A stretch of DNA of 64,000 nucleotides from Secundilactobacillus paracollinoides DSM 15502 = JCM 11969 (GTDB lineage: Bacteria; Bacillota; Bacilli; Lactobacillales; Lactobacillaceae). The stretch's first letter is position 1, and each line of letters starts with the position of its first letter. A program made the translations under genes and the position numbers. The notes below the pieces were generated by a model that was not told the DNA's origin, made no database searches, and saw only the letters and a program-made list of their open reading frames with translations. The DNA lies in NCBI RefSeq assembly GCF_001311135.1, contig NZ_BBAG01000002.1:1-64000 (forward strand), written 5' to 3'. Shown here piece after piece: positions 9,911 to 22,500 of the stretch.

Positions 9911-9968
9911 CAAAAAAAGTGCCATCCAAAAGTCCACATTTTAGTGGCCTTCGGATGACACTTCTTTT
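9911..9968 (-). terminator. Terminator of the second surface protein gene
   Basis: On the minus strand AAGTGTCATCC pairs with GGATGGCACTT and is followed by T7. An inner CCAC/GTGG pairing extends the stem. Confidence 0.75.
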
Positions 9969-10018
9969 ATTTTATGAACATCGAAAACAGGTTATTCACC
10001 GTTCTTAAGTCAAACTAC

Positions 10019-13000
10019 TTAGTCTTCCTTACGTTTCTTACCAAAACCTACAAGGCCAAGCAGTCCAAGGAGTGATGCCCCGGCAATTGCCCATGCGCCA
10101 GACTGTGACTCGTTGGTTTGTGGGAGCTTGCCAGTTGCTTGTTGTTTAGCAGCATCCTTGCCGGTAACTGCTGAACCAGTAGTGGCGTCAGCAGCACCAA
10201 CTTGGCTATTCGTTGCCGAAGCAGTCGCGTTGCCAGTGGTTGTTGCCACATCCGTCAAGCCGGTTGATTGGCCATTGTTACCAGTAGGCTGGCCAGTTTG
10301 GTGATTGTCTGTGCCTGTTACGACCTGATTCGTGGTCGTGTGCACATCGTTGCCGGTTGTCCCAGTACCGTTGCTTGTCTGATTCGAGCCAGAAGCGTTG
10401 TCACCATCATTTGGCACAACGACTGCATCGCCGGGTTGGTAGCGACATCGTTGCCGTTGTTACCAGGTGTTGTGGTTCCACCATTGCCATTATCTGGGTT
10501 GGTTGGATCAGTCGTGCTCCCGCCATTCCCATTGTCTGGGTTAGTTGGGTCAGTTGTGCTCCCGCCGTTCCCATTATCTGGGTTGGTTGGGTCAGTCGTG
10601 TTCCCGCCATTGCCATTGTCTGGGTTAGTTGGGTTTGCAGTGTAGACTACCGTGACAGTACTGTCAGCTAAGTCAGCAGTGGCAATATTGCCAAGTAATT
10701 CCTGGGCAACACTGGCCTTGTCAGCTGTGTAGCCAGTTAGGTCAGGGGTTACAACAGCGTCGTACCCGTTTTGCGCGGTGGCGTATGACGTGCCGGTAAC
10801 CAAATCGCTGACCGTCTTCCAGTTCATTGTCTGGGTAACGGGCGCTGCGGCTTGGGTGCCATCGGCGTATACGTAGTTGATCGTCCGCGTTGTGGTAGTT
10901 GTGCCGTCAACGATCTTGTGGGCCAAATGAACCGTCTGGTTGGCAGCCCCATCAGCAGTAAAGGTGTAGGCAATCTGACCATCCTGGTTCTTAGCCATAA
11001 CATAATTGGCAGGAACGGTAACGGTGTAGGTGCCGTCTTCGTTCGTCACACCAGTAACGGTTTCAGTGACACCAACTTGTTGGCCAGTCACGTCGTCCAC
11101 GTAGGTCACGTCAAACGATTGGACGTTAGCCGTGTACGTCACAGTGATCTTGCCATTCTTCGTTGCAGGCGTAGCTACTGTGGTCGTTTCCGGCGTGTAA
11201 CCCGCAATTTCAGGAACGCTAATGGCGTCACCAGGGTAACTGGTGGTTGTTACGTCACTGGCGCCTGGAATCGCATTGCCGTTTTGGTCAACCACTGAAA
11301 TGGTCGTCGTGACCTTAACGGGCGCAACCTTAGCCAACGTTACCGTATAGGTCTGGTTCACGCCATCGTTGGTATCAAACGTCTTGGCAGCGTTGGTCAG
11401 TGTGTTCAGACTGCCGCTTTGAGGCGTGTAGCCCTGGTTAAGCAGCGCTTGTTCCTGAGCAACCGCACTGCTGTAATCGATCGTGCCATTTGAGACACCA
11501 TCAATTGTGGTTGAGGCAAGGTCGTTCCCCTTGTCATCCACAAAGTTCACAACGACCTGTTGGGCATTGGCGGTGTAGGTCACTTTGATTGTTGGCGTCT
11601 TTTCGGCTGGAATCGTCACAGTCGAAACGGTGGCGGTGTAGCCTTGAACCGTTGGCACGTCAACACTCGTGCCAGGATAGTTTGAAACCGTGGTGCTGGT
11701 GGTGTTTGGAATCGTGTTCCCGTTGTCGTCAACTGGCACGATCGTCGCAGTCACCTTCACGTTGCTGTTTTTCACGAGGGTAACCGTGTAAACTTGTGAG
11801 GCACTGCCGGCCGGATCGGCCACGTTATCAAACGTCGTTGCGGCGCTGGTCAACGTGTTCGTTGTGCCAGCCTTTGGCGTGTAGCCCATGTTGATGAGGG
11901 CTTGTTCCTGTGAAACGGCTGAGCTGTAATCAACAGCTGCATCCGTTTGACCGTTGATCGTGGTTGTTGCCAAGGTGTTACCCTTGTCATCAACGAAGTT
12001 AACGATGACGGCCTGAGCGTCAGCGGTGTAGGTAACCGTGTAGGTGTTGTCAGTTGGCGTGTCAGTCGTGGCAGTCTTTGTGAGGTCGATTGAGCCTGGT
12101 GTTACCGTGTAGCCGGCAACTGCTGCTGGGGTGTAGGTTGCTGGTTCGTCACTCGTTGGGGTGTACGTGGTGGTCTTCGTCACATTGTCTGTGTCTGAAT
12201 CCCAGTTCACCGTGTACGATGTGGTGGTGTCGCCAGTTGCGAGGCCCGTTTTTGAAATGGTATCCGTCGTTGTAGCAGCATTCTGGGTCAGTGTGTGGCT
12301 GTGGACTAAGTGAATCGTCACATCAGGGTTGTCGCTGGCTGCGAAGGTGTAACTGCCGAAAGCAGCTTGGTCGGATGCGAGTTCGTAGCCTGCTGGAATG
12401 GTTGCAGTCCAAGTAGTGGTAGCATCCGTTGTACCAGTCAATTGATCAGTCTTAACAACCGCGTTATCACTGGCATCATCATCAACGTAAACCAGGTCAG
12501 CTGTTTGCTTATTTGCCGTGTAAGTGACGGTCACATCAGGGGTAACCTTTGCGATATCCGTTAAAGCAACCGAGGCTTGCGTTGGTACAGTACCGACCGT
12601 TGTCAGATTTGCTGTGTAACCTGCAACTTCAGGTGAAACAACGTAGGTCGTGTTCCCTGAAATCGTGGCGTAAGTTTCGTGGGTCGCTTCGTCGGTTACC
12701 GTGTTCCAGTTAAACGTCTGCGTGGTTGAAGCAGGCGTCTTGCTGGCGTCACCATCGGCCAATTGATAAGTGATTGTCCGAGTCGACGTTGCCGTCCCGT
12801 AGTCCAACTTGTGCACCAGGTTAATGGTCAGATCATCTGAGTCATCAGCCGTTACTTTGTACGCAACCGCATTGATGCCGTCTTGTGAAAGAATCGTAGC
12901 GGTTTGATCGTCTGAAAGAGCGTAACCAGCCGGAATCGTGATGATGTAGTTGCCGTTTTCGCCAACGTATGTGCCGGCTGTATCAGTGCTAATCACCGCG

Positions 13001-16000
13001 TTGTTGTCGTCTTGGTCAACGTACGAAACCGTTGCTGAAGCAGCTTGAGTATTGTAGATGACATCAATGTTTGTAAATTGAGCCATTTGTTGTTTCATCT
13101 GGTCTGTCAGTTGTGGCGTGCTGCCGACACCGATACCGAATTCTGCCATCAGTGCTGTAATTGGCGCAGAGACAGTTGAGCTTGTATCCTTGCTGCTGTC
13201 GGTGTTCAAGAAGGTTGCGGTTGTCGTCCCATCGCCATTATTTGTGAAGGTAATCTTGGTGATGCCCTCAGTGTTGTAGGGTGAGTTCGTGTTGGCCGTT
13301 GCAACGACCTGCTGAAGCTCATCAGCAGTATAGCCGTTAACCGCAACGTTGACACCATCAACACTGGTGCCATCTGGCCAAGTGTAGTTTTCAGTGATCG
13401 TTGGTTGCAGACTGTTACCAGCCGTATCGGTAATCGTCACCGTATAGTTAGATTGACCCGCTTTTACTGTCACAGTCCCGGTGCGATAACGTTGCTGTCA
13501 AACAGGTAGTCCTGATTTGCGGCTGCCAGCTTAGCGAGACCCGTAGCGGAAAGGCTGACGTCATAGCTGCCGACGTTTGGTGAAACGGCAGAGACGTTCA
13601 GGTCGCCGCTGGTGGTTGCGATAGTGTAGGTACCGTCACCGTTAGCAGTCCAACCTGTTGGCGCAGTCAAACCAGTTGGCAAAGTGACCGTGTAGCTGGT
13701 TGGTGTGCTGCCCGTCCATGACATCGTTTGATCAGTGATGGCACCGGCAGCTTGCGTGGTGTCCATAACCTGCAGGTATTGCACCGTGTACGTGTTCCCC
13801 GTAGCAACCGTTGCCGCGTCTGAAACGGTCGTGGTGATTGCTGGGTAGGTTGCGTAAGTGGCTACTGCACCGTCTTTGAGTTCATAAGTGATGCCGTTTT
13901 GGACGATGGTCGTTGGGACGAGTGACAGCGTGTTGTAGGTTGTTTGCGGTGTGCCGATTATGGTCTTGCTGCCGAGAGAAACGCCGTCTGGGCCTACGAA
14001 GTTGTAGGTGTCTTGGACTTGAGCTTGGACGATGCCATATTGGTAAATATAGTTAGTGTAAGTACTATTTAAAATATAAGCGTCGTCTATTCCAAGTGCA
14101 TTGGCAATTTCAGGAACATTTACATAAGCACCATACCCATCAACGGCATAGTCACCTTGAGTATCTGCAAAGTTATCGGTAATGTAAAGTGCCCCACTGT
14201 CAGGTGCTGAAGTGTTCGGACCAATGTACCCACTCGTTACAGTTGAGTTAGGATCTGTCACGATGGTAACAGGGAACAAGTTATCTAGCGTGACACTTCC
14301 GTTGAACGTTGTGACACTGTCAAATGAAATCTTGAAGACTTGACGATCTTTGTATGACGTTTCTTGGGTAACAGACAAGCCCGTGTATGCAACATTGTAA
14401 TCTGTAAGTGATTGCGTGATTTCGGAAGTAATCGTACTTGCTGGATCAGATGCGACCACTGCATTACCAGTGCTATCAGTTTCACCAATAACGAAACCTG
14501 CTGGAACAACCAAATATTCAGTTAGGTTATCCAGTTAGCAACCGTATTATTGTTCAAAATTCTGAGGTTAAGATTCAACAACGACCCACTTGAATATACA
14601 GCTGAGGTATTAGAAATTGTCGTATACATATTGGCTGGCGTAAACTCAGTAGAGGTCGATGTTGCATCATGAACCGTAACCGTACCATCTGACACATTGT
14701 TAGCGGTCAATTGCAGGCTAGCATTCGAAGCGTTCAATGAGCTAATCGTTGCATCGCTCAATTTAATCGTGTACTGGCCATCGGTGCTAGTGTTCACAGC
14801 TGATGTATCAAAATAACTCATCGGCACAGTGTACACAATGCTGGATTGGGCTGCGTTAGTATAGCTAGCAGTCCAGTCGGTTGGAACTTGGTAGCTGCTT
14901 GCATTGTTGATGGTAACGTACAGACCTGATGGTAAGCTGGTACCCTTATTCATACTGATGGAGCCAACAACCGCCTGATCATTTTTAACGATGTTGAACC
15001 AGCCGGAACGTACTGCTGTCGTTGGAATCGTGTAGTTCGTGTTAACAGCTTCCAAATCAGCGATGCCTTGAGCAGATAACGTGATTTCGTAACTGCCTGG
15101 CTGCTGGCTGGTGATATCAGCATCGATATCGTTGGTTGAAAGGTCAACTGTGTAAGTGCCATCGGTGTTCGCTGTCCAGCTTTCTGGTGCAACCAAATCG
15201 CTGCCCAGTGTGACAACGTAGCTTGTTGGATTAGTTGAGGCATCATTGTCGTAATTCTTGTTATCGCCGGCAATCACGATTGAGTTTGAGGCCGCTTCAA
15301 CCTTGCTGATGACTAATGAACCAGCAACGATGTTGTCGGTCGTAATCGTTTTGCCAATGTTAACCGCCTGCAAGTTTGCCAGACCGGTTGTTGAAAGGGT
15401 CACAGCGTACGTGCCAACGTTTTGGTCAGTTGTATCAATATCCAGGTTGCCAGAATCTGAGGCAACATAGTATTCGTTTGCCGTGTCAGTGGCATACCAT
15501 TCACTCGGCGCGTTCACCCCGTTAGCCAGAGTGACCGTGAAGTTCAATGGTGTTGACGCGTCGTTGTCGTACGTTTTTGTGGTCGTTCCAACGGTTGCGT
15601 CGATCTCAGCAGTTTGCGCTGCGGAGGAGGCAACGATCTTTTGTGCTTGACCAGTTGTTGCGTAGTCGGCTGCAGCGGCTGTTTTGGCAGCGTTAAGCGT
15701 GTCGTTGTCCGTTGATCCTAGGTCAGTTGTTTTGACGTCGGTTGAGGTGTCCGTGCTGGCCGTGTCACTGCTGGTGCTGTTTGAGTTTGAAGCTGTATTG
15801 GTTTGAGTTGATGAGTTGTCTGTATTTTCGTTAGTAGTAGTTGCGTCACTTGCCGGATCAGTAGAAGTGCTGTCATCACTTGATGCAGTTGCAGCCTCCG
15901 TTTGGGCAGTTGCAGCAGTGGTTGAAGATGCAGTTGCTGCGTCAGTTGATTGCGTTGATGCATCACTAGAAGACGTAGCCGACGTTGCGTCATTGCTTGA

Positions 16001-16321
16001 TGATGCTGTTGTGGCATCATCCGTTGTCGTTGTTGAAGTGGTCGATGCTGCATCACTATCAGCCGTTGTTGACTCACTGGTTGTATCTGAAGACGACTGT
16101 GACGATTGGTTGGCACTGCTGGTGGCAGTCGCGGTTGTGTCTGCTGTGCTAGTTGATGTTGAATCTGCGTATGATGTCACACCGGCGCCAAAAAACAAGG
16201 CCATACCTAAAGACAGGCTAGCGATGCTGGCGAAAACCCAGCGCTTACCTGATTTGTATGCCTTGTAGTGTTGTTGCAAATTTGATTGTACTTCTTTACT
16301 CCGATTGTTCTTGCCGACCAT
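10019..16321 (-). pseudogene. Giant LPQTN-anchored mucus-binding-type surface protein (three frameshifts)
   Basis: Repaired length about 2101 residues. The start is the ATG at 16321 behind GGGGG: MVGKNN, then KAYKSGKRW (KxYKxGKxW export signal) and a Ser/Thr/Asp-rich stalk to about residue 230. MBG-like modules follow (recurring VAPESWTANTDGTYTV pattern), then about seven MucBP-like repeats recognisable by VxYVDDD or VNFVDDKGN openings, a DPTNPDNGNGG tandem array, and LPQTNESQ, a helix and KKRKED for sortase. The frame breaks near 14518 (TGGAT for TGGGAT), 13474 (CCGGGACT for CCGGGGACT) and 10431 (CCCGGCGAT for CCCGGGCGAT), each one missing G. It is probably an adhesin for mucin or host glycans. 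An RHH gene lies 62 bases upstream. Confidence 0.9.
10485..10640 (-). repeat. 42-bp tandem repeat inside the surface protein gene
   Basis: About 3.7 units encode (N/S)TTDPTNPDNGNGG, 14 residues each. This is a likely wall-spanning linker and a hot spot for length variation by slippage. Confidence 0.8.
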
Positions 16322-16383
16322 GGTAGAACCCCCATTCATTTTAAATGCCTATATTGCTCCCATTACCTATGCTTGATGCATTT

Positions 16384-16524
16384 TTACAACGTTTTGATTT
16401 GAAGATACTGCTTAACTAATCCCTCCAAAAGACTAGCTACACTGGTGTTTTCCTCCACCGCGCGAATCTTCAGCTGCTTAATAAGCTCGCTATCAAGCGT
16501 TGTTGTAAACTTCTTTTTCCCCAA
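16384..16524 (-). CDS. 46-residue ribbon-helix-helix DNA-binding protein, third copy
   Basis: Starts with TTG at 16524 behind GGAGGAGG and reads MGKKKFTTTLDSELIKQLKI to LQIKTL. Same CopG-like layout and length as the copies at 9372, 9550 and 27714. It sits 62 bases upstream of the 2.1-kilo-residue surface protein and directly behind its own copy of the conserved promoter. Confidence 0.8.
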   Translation of the reverse strand: MGKKKFTTTLDSELIKQLKIRAVEENTSVASLLEGLVKQYLQIKTL

Positions 16525-16571
16525 GAAGTCCACCTCCTCCAAAATATTTAGTTTTTAATGATTACAATCTA

Positions 16572-16605
16572 ATTGTAGTTGTTACACGTCTGAAAGTAAA
16601 TACGT
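16572..16605 (-). promoter_or_regulatory. Conserved promoter of RHH-surface protein module 2
   Basis: ACGTATTTACT, 17 bases and TACAAT on the minus strand, about 50 bases before the RHH start. Confidence 0.65.
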
Positions 16606-16743
16606 ATATACTAGTTTTATTATAAAACTAATTCCCGTATTCAACTATGATACTGTAACACATGTTGCTGGGTAATGCACTAGTTTTTGCTTACTTCTTT
16701 TTAGTGAATTTGAAAGCTTAACTAATTGTTCGTATAAGACGAA

Positions 16744-16872
16744 CAGAGTGTGAAGCAAGGCGGTTTAGGGGCGGTGTGTAACGGGCTCTGACCGAAAAGT
16801 CCGGGTCTGACTTTTTGGTTAGAGCCCGTTACACGTTAGCCCCGTGCCTTGCTGAACACGTTTAGGCAATGT
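16744..16872 (+). repeat. F1 palindromic repeat, full copy
   Basis: AGAGTGTGAAGCAAGGCGG opens the element. The central arms GTAACGGGCTCTGACC and GGTTAGAGCCCGTTAC pair. It ends with GAACACGTTT. No gene abuts it. Confidence 0.75.
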
Positions 16873-17240
16873 GACATAGCCCCACGTCGCCAGCCAAGCT
16901 CTGCAGCCAGAAAACTCAAACAGAACTCTCCAGTTCGTAACCAGTGATTCCCTATATCGTGTAAAAGAATGACGAACCGTCACATAAAAAAACGACTATA
17001 CCGGAAAAGGAGACCAAATGCAATAGCCGCACTTAGCCCACTTTTCACTGTCTATTTCATTTAAATATGTTGTTAATCGGCCATTCACTAAAATGAGATT
17101 CATCGGTGTAAGACTATTTGTTCAACTTTCTTGTGACAAGTTTATTTGCTAAGCCTCAAGCATCGAATTCGTGATTGGATACTAGCTCAACCAATATATA
17201 CGGTGAAGTGTAAATATTCTTATACTGATAGTGTGACTAG
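16873..17240. other. Intergenic stretch upstream of the second EAL gene
   Basis: AT-rich DNA without a convincing coding frame. At its end, TATAAT at 17254-17259 is a plausible -10 for the EAL gene, but I find no good -35. Confidence 0.4.
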
Positions 17241-17300
17241 CCGGGAATTGGTCTATAATGCATAGTATAGACTTACACCAAAGGTTTTGGGGGTGAACAC

Positions 17301-17956
17301 ATGTTGCGCTTTATGAGTCAAGAAAAGTACTCAGCCCGCGAATTGATCGGGTATGAACTGTTTTTGCGTGAATTAAAAGAAGGTCAATGGGTGTTCCCAA
17401 AAGACTTCGGCAAATTTTCACAAAAAGACATTGCGAGCCTATTGGTGTCAACTATAAAGTCACTGCCAGACAGCATTCAACTGGTATCATTGAATCTCGA
17501 TCAACCCCAGTTCATTGATTCCCAATATGCGACAGAACTTGGTGCAGCACAACGTGATTGCCCTGATACTCAGATCATTGTGGAACTAACTGAACACAAA
17601 TACGGCATCAACATCGGGCAGCTTCGTTCAGCCGCTAGTGCCTTGCAGCAACAACGATTATGGGTCTGTCTCGATGATGTGGCACCGGTGCCAATGATAT
17701 TACCTTAGCTGAACAGATGTCAGATGTGGTCCAAGAATATAAGTTTGCGCTTCAGAATTTTCGGGGCAAGCGAGACTTCATCACAAGTGTGAGTCCCCAA
17801 CTGCAATTTTGGTGGGAACAAGCGCGGATTAATAATACATTTTTAGCAATTGAGGGGTTTGAAGCGCAAAGTGACCTGAAAGTGGCGACCAACTATCCGG
17901 CCGATATCGTTCAAGGTTACTATTTTGGCCGCCCTCGCCTAACTGAACTCGAGTAA
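17301..17956 (+). pseudogene. EAL-domain protein, putative c-di-GMP phosphodiesterase (one frameshift)
   Basis: Repaired length 218 residues, a stand-alone EAL domain without membrane helix. Key positions are much better kept than in the first EAL protein: GYELFLR (the Glu of EAL), SLNLD, VELTE, LDDVGTG (the DD pair), YKFAL (the Lys), IEGFE and VQGYYFGRP. c-di-GMP hydrolysis is therefore possible. The frame breaks at about 17690, where GTGGCACCGG should read GTGGGCACCGG (one G missing). The start is the ATG at 17301 after GGGGGTGAACAC. The PTS permease gene follows 25 bases downstream, so the two are probably co-transcribed. Confidence 0.8.
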
Positions 17957-17981
17957 ATATCGTCGCAAAGAGGGGCGGGGC

Positions 17982-19359
17982 ATGAAATACTTAAAAATAA
18001 TCAACCGACAAATCAGGGCAATCGGCACCAGCCTAACCGACATGGTGATGCCCAACATTGGAGCGTTCATCGCTTGGGGGTTACTTTCGGCAATTTTTAG
18101 TAACTCTGGCTGGTTCCCCAATCCGCAAATCAATCAACTTGTCACGATGATGGGAAAATATATACTACCAATCTTGCTAGCATCCACTGGTGGACGGATC
18201 AAGGGCGGTCAACGTGGCAGCCTGGTCGCGGCAATTGCGACACTTGGTCTAATTTGTGGGATGAAAGACTCGGCATTACTCGGTGCCATGATTATTGGCC
18301 CAGTAGTCGGTTGGCTGATGCGAATCACCGATACGTCATTGCGTAAGCATGTTAGCCAGGGATTTGAACTACTAGTCAATAACCTGACGGCAGCCTTTCT
18401 TGGCATGGTCACCAGCTTGGCGCCTATTTTGTATTGGCCCCCATCATCGACTGGTTCAGTCAGGTACTGGAGACTGCAACCCACTGGTTATTTGTGAACC
18501 ACTTACTAGCACTGATGAATGTCGTCATCGAACCAGCCAAAGTGTTCTTCCTAAACAATGCGATCAACCACGGCATTTTAAACCGCTGGGGACTAATCAA
18601 GCCATTGCTTCTGGCCACTCCATTTTGTTCCTGCTAGAAACCAATCCTGGACCTGGAATCGGGTTGCTTTTGGCATTTGCACTGTTTGGCAATCACCGTG
18701 CTAGAAAATATGCTGGCAATGCGCTTATTATTCACGCACTGGGTGGCATTCACGAAGTCTACTTTCCATATGTCCTAAAACACCCCCAGCTATTAGTATC
18801 AGTTATCTGTGGCGGTGTCACAGGCACTTTCACCTTTAGTATGATGCACGTTGGCCTGCGTGCCGACCCGTCACCTGGATCCATTATTACTATTCTGATG
18901 CTCACACCAAGTGGCTGGCATAATTACATTGGTGTCATTGCCGGTATTTTGTCCTCAACCTTAGTCTCATTTTCAATTACTGCGGCTTGGTTGGCTTGGA
19001 TCGCACCCAAGTACCGTCACCAGCAAGTCGACGCTCAAGCAGTATCAACGAGCAATCATGTGATTGTGACCGGAGATGCTGGCATGGGATCACCATCAAT
19101 GGGCGCTAGAATTCTGCACGACAAATTGCGCCGTGCCGGGCACAATGAGTTTGCCCTCACGTCGGAGCCAATCAACCGCTTAAAAAATACCACCAACGCG
19201 ACCATCTTTGTGCGTCATGATTATTTGGAGCGCGTTCAGGCAATAGCGCCTGATGCGCACGCCATCATCAGTATTAATAACTACCTGAATACACCTGAAT
19301 ATGATCATTTTGTCAGTGAACAAAATGACCTCGCGAAGGCTTTGGGGTCACTTGAATAA
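17982..19359 (+). pseudogene. mtlA: Mannitol-type PTS permease EIICB without the EIIB cysteine (two frameshifts)
   Basis: Repaired length 459 residues. The EIIC part (about 1-345) shows mannitol-family hallmarks: MVMPNIGAFIAWG, NNAINHGI, LLETNPGPG and LGGIHEVYFPYVLKHP with the substrate-binding Glu. A linker leads to an EIIB domain whose phosphorylation loop reads VTGDAGMGSPSMGA; the family has Cys where this protein has Gly (codon GGA at about 19072), and the domain contains no other Cys. As it stands it cannot accept phosphate, so it may be a defective transporter, a facilitator or a sensor. Frame breaks: near 18420 (TTGGCGCC for TTGGGCGCC) and 18583 (AACCGCTGG for AACCCGCTGG). Confidence 0.8.
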
Positions 19360-19373
19360 ATATCAACGTAAAA

Positions 19374-19399
19374 GAGCACCCAATTTAGGTGCTTTTTTG
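19374..19399 (+). terminator. Terminator of the EAL-PTS operon
   Basis: GAGCACC pairs with GGTGCTT and is followed by T5, starting 15 bases past the stop codon. Confidence 0.8.
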
Positions 19400-19443
19400 T
19401 CTGCAGTAACGTCCTATTCAAAATACGCGCTCCCGAAGGCCAT

Positions 19444-19481
19444 AAAAGCGACTGAATGCTTAATTACATTCAGTCGCTTAT
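19444..19481 (-). terminator. Terminator of the third surface protein gene
   Basis: GCGACTGAATG pairs perfectly with CATTCAGTCGC; the minus strand continues with TTTTAT. Confidence 0.7.
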
Positions 19482-19511
19482 ATTCATTAGTAACTCATCA
19501 TTTCCTAGTCA

Positions 19512-22500
19512 CTAATCATCTTCACGTTTCTTCTTACCAAAACCAATCAAACCAAGTAAGCCCATCAATGAAGCTCCAACAATTGCCCATACACCGCTTT
19601 GTTGCTCACTCGTTTGCGGCAACTTAGAAGTCTTATCAGCCGTGCCAGTTACTGACTTGTCACCACCTGTATCAGCGCTTGAAGTGGTCAGTGTTCCAGA
19701 CAATGTCCGGTTAGTAGTTTCTTGCTTACCAGTTGTGGTATCACCTTTAGCTGTTGTTGCCACTGAAGAATTTTCATTAGCTTGACCATGAGTAACGGTA
19801 TCGCCATGACTAGAACTGCTGGTAGTTGTGTCACCAGAATCGCCACTCTTGCCATTGTCATTGCCTGAAACGGTGTCACCATCGTTGTCAGTCGCCGTAT
19901 CGTTACCCGGAGTCGATGAATCAGTCCCCGTTGTGGTAGGCGTGCCACCGTCACTGTCATTCCCACCATTGCCACCATTATCTGGGGCAACTGGGTTAGC
20001 TGTGTATGTGACAACAACGGTTGAATCCGCTAAATCACTCGTAGGTTCGTTGCCAAACAATACTTGCGCAACACTTGACTTATCGGCTGTGTAGCCAACC
20101 AATGTTGGAGTATCAACTTCATCATATCCATTTTGTGCCGTCGCGTAACTTGATCCAGTCACCATGTCACGAACGACCTTCCACGTGATATCTTGGGTAA
20201 CCGTCTTTGGTGCTGCGCTTGGGTCACCAGGGACAACGTACGTAATCGTTCTCGTCGTTGTGGCTGTGTCCCGTCAACAATCATGTGGTTTAAATGAACG
20301 GTTAGCGCCGTCTCGCCAGGCTGCATCGTGTAGGCGACCTCAGCAGATTGACCCTGACCTAGGACATAGTTGTTCGGAACTGTTACATCATAGGTGCCCT
20401 TCATCCCAGTGTAGCCATCAATGGTGGTGTCAAGCGTCGGCATTTCTTCGCCAGTTGCATCATCAATATAGGTGACCTTTTCAGTCGCAGGATCAGCCGT
20501 GTATGCCACATATACCTTTGTATCCGTTGGCTGGGTATCGATTGCGCCCAGTGTTTCTGCTGCAACCGTGGCCTGATCAGGGGTATAGCCGCTCACTTCA
20601 GGGCTATCTGAAGCCTCGTAATCGCCTTCGGCTGTGGCAACAATTGCACCAGTCACCATGTCACGTTCAACCTTCCACGTCACAGTCTGCGTGGTTGGCG
20701 TTGGGTTCTGACTGTTATCGCCTTCAACCACGTAGTAAATCGTCCGTGTCGTGTTCGTCGTCCCATCAGCAATAGCGTGTGTTAAATGAACGGTAATATC
20801 ATCCGTATTATCCGTTGTATACGTGTAGGCGACACTGGCTGATTGTCCCTGACTCAAAACATAGTTAGTCGGTACTGATACTGTATAGGTGCCAGTCTCA
20901 TCCGTCGTACCGGTTAAAGTTGTATCGAGCGCGGGCATCGTTTCACCAGTCGCATCATCAATATAGGTCACAGTTAGCGTTTGAGGATCAGCTGTATAGG
21001 TCACAGTCTTTGACTGATTTTCCGGTGCGGTCGTATCAGAAGCTTGATCAAACAAGACCGTCGTCTGATCCGCTGTGTACCCGTCAACGGCGGGACTCTC
21101 AATCGCAGTCTGTGCTGTCTCTGGTGTGTAGGTGCTTGTACCAGTAGCTTCGTCGGTGTCGACGTCCCAGGTAACTGATTGTAACTTTGCGGTCTGTGCC
21201 TTATCAGTTTGTAAGCCTTCATAGCTCACTGTATCCTGGGTCGTCATTGACGATTGTGTATGCGTATGCGCCACGTGGATCTGGACAACTTGATCACCGC
21301 CAGCCGTAAATTCATAAGTGCGCTGGCTGCCTGGTCAGTCGCAAGGTGGTACCCGTTAGCAAATCAGTCGTATTCCAGTCGGTAGTCGTTCCCGTAACGC
21401 CGTTTAGTGTAGTTGGCGTGCCAACAGTCTTCTCACCATTATCATCATCAATGTATTCAACCGTGGCTGTTTGTGGGTCAGCTGCGTAGGTCACAAAGGC
21501 ATCCTCAGCATTCGTAGGTAACGTGTTAATTGTGCCTAACGTCTCACTTGGTACTGTGGTTGTATTTGCGGTATAACCTGAAACAGCCGGTGTATAGACT
21601 TGACCATAACTATCCGTAGTTGTCGCAGTAACGGCGCCAGTGACCATATCTTCAGTCACATTCCACATTGCGGTTTGTTGAACCGGATCAGGGTTTAGTG
21701 CATTATCTCCCTGAACAACAAAGTAAACATTTCGCGTAGTGGTTGCCGTTCCAGTTGCGATACCGTGACTCAAGTGAATCGTCAGGTTATCTGTATTATC
21801 GGTAGTAAATGCGTAAGCAACTTCAGCCGTTTGACCGTCACTTAAAACATAGTTGGTTGGCACCTGAACCGTGTACGTACCAGTCTCATCCGTAACACCA
21901 GTTAACGTGCCACCCAAGTTTGTCATCGTATCACCAGTTGTATCGTCAACGTATGTCACTGTCAGACTTTGACCAGTAGCCGTGTACGCGACTGTTGTTG
22001 TCTGATCTGTAGGGACATCCGTAATGGTTTCCTGCGGGAAGTCAGTCGTTGTGCTGGCTGGCGCATAACCATCAACTATTGGCGAATCAATTACAGTTGA
22101 TGTTACTGATGGTGTATAGGTACTCTGACCAGTGGCTTCATCGGTATCGACTGTCCAATCAACAGCGACAGTCTTCGGCGTCTGTGCCTTGTCAGTTGGC
22201 AGACCGGTATAGGTCACTGTATCTGTCGTCGTAACTGTACTTGAGGTATGAACGTGTGACAGATGAATCGTTAAATTATCGCTATCATCGTTCGTCAGTG
22301 TGTAGGCAATCGTATTTGCATCGCTGATTTCAGTCTGACCAGCTGTTAAGGCGTAACCGGTTGGGATGGTCACAGTGTAAGTTCCTGTGTCATCCATGTT
22401 ACCCGTCAACGTCACCGTGTTGCCAACCTGGGCTTCATCGCTATAATCATCATCGACATAGGTTACGGTCAAACTTTCTGGGTCAGCCGTATAAGTCACT

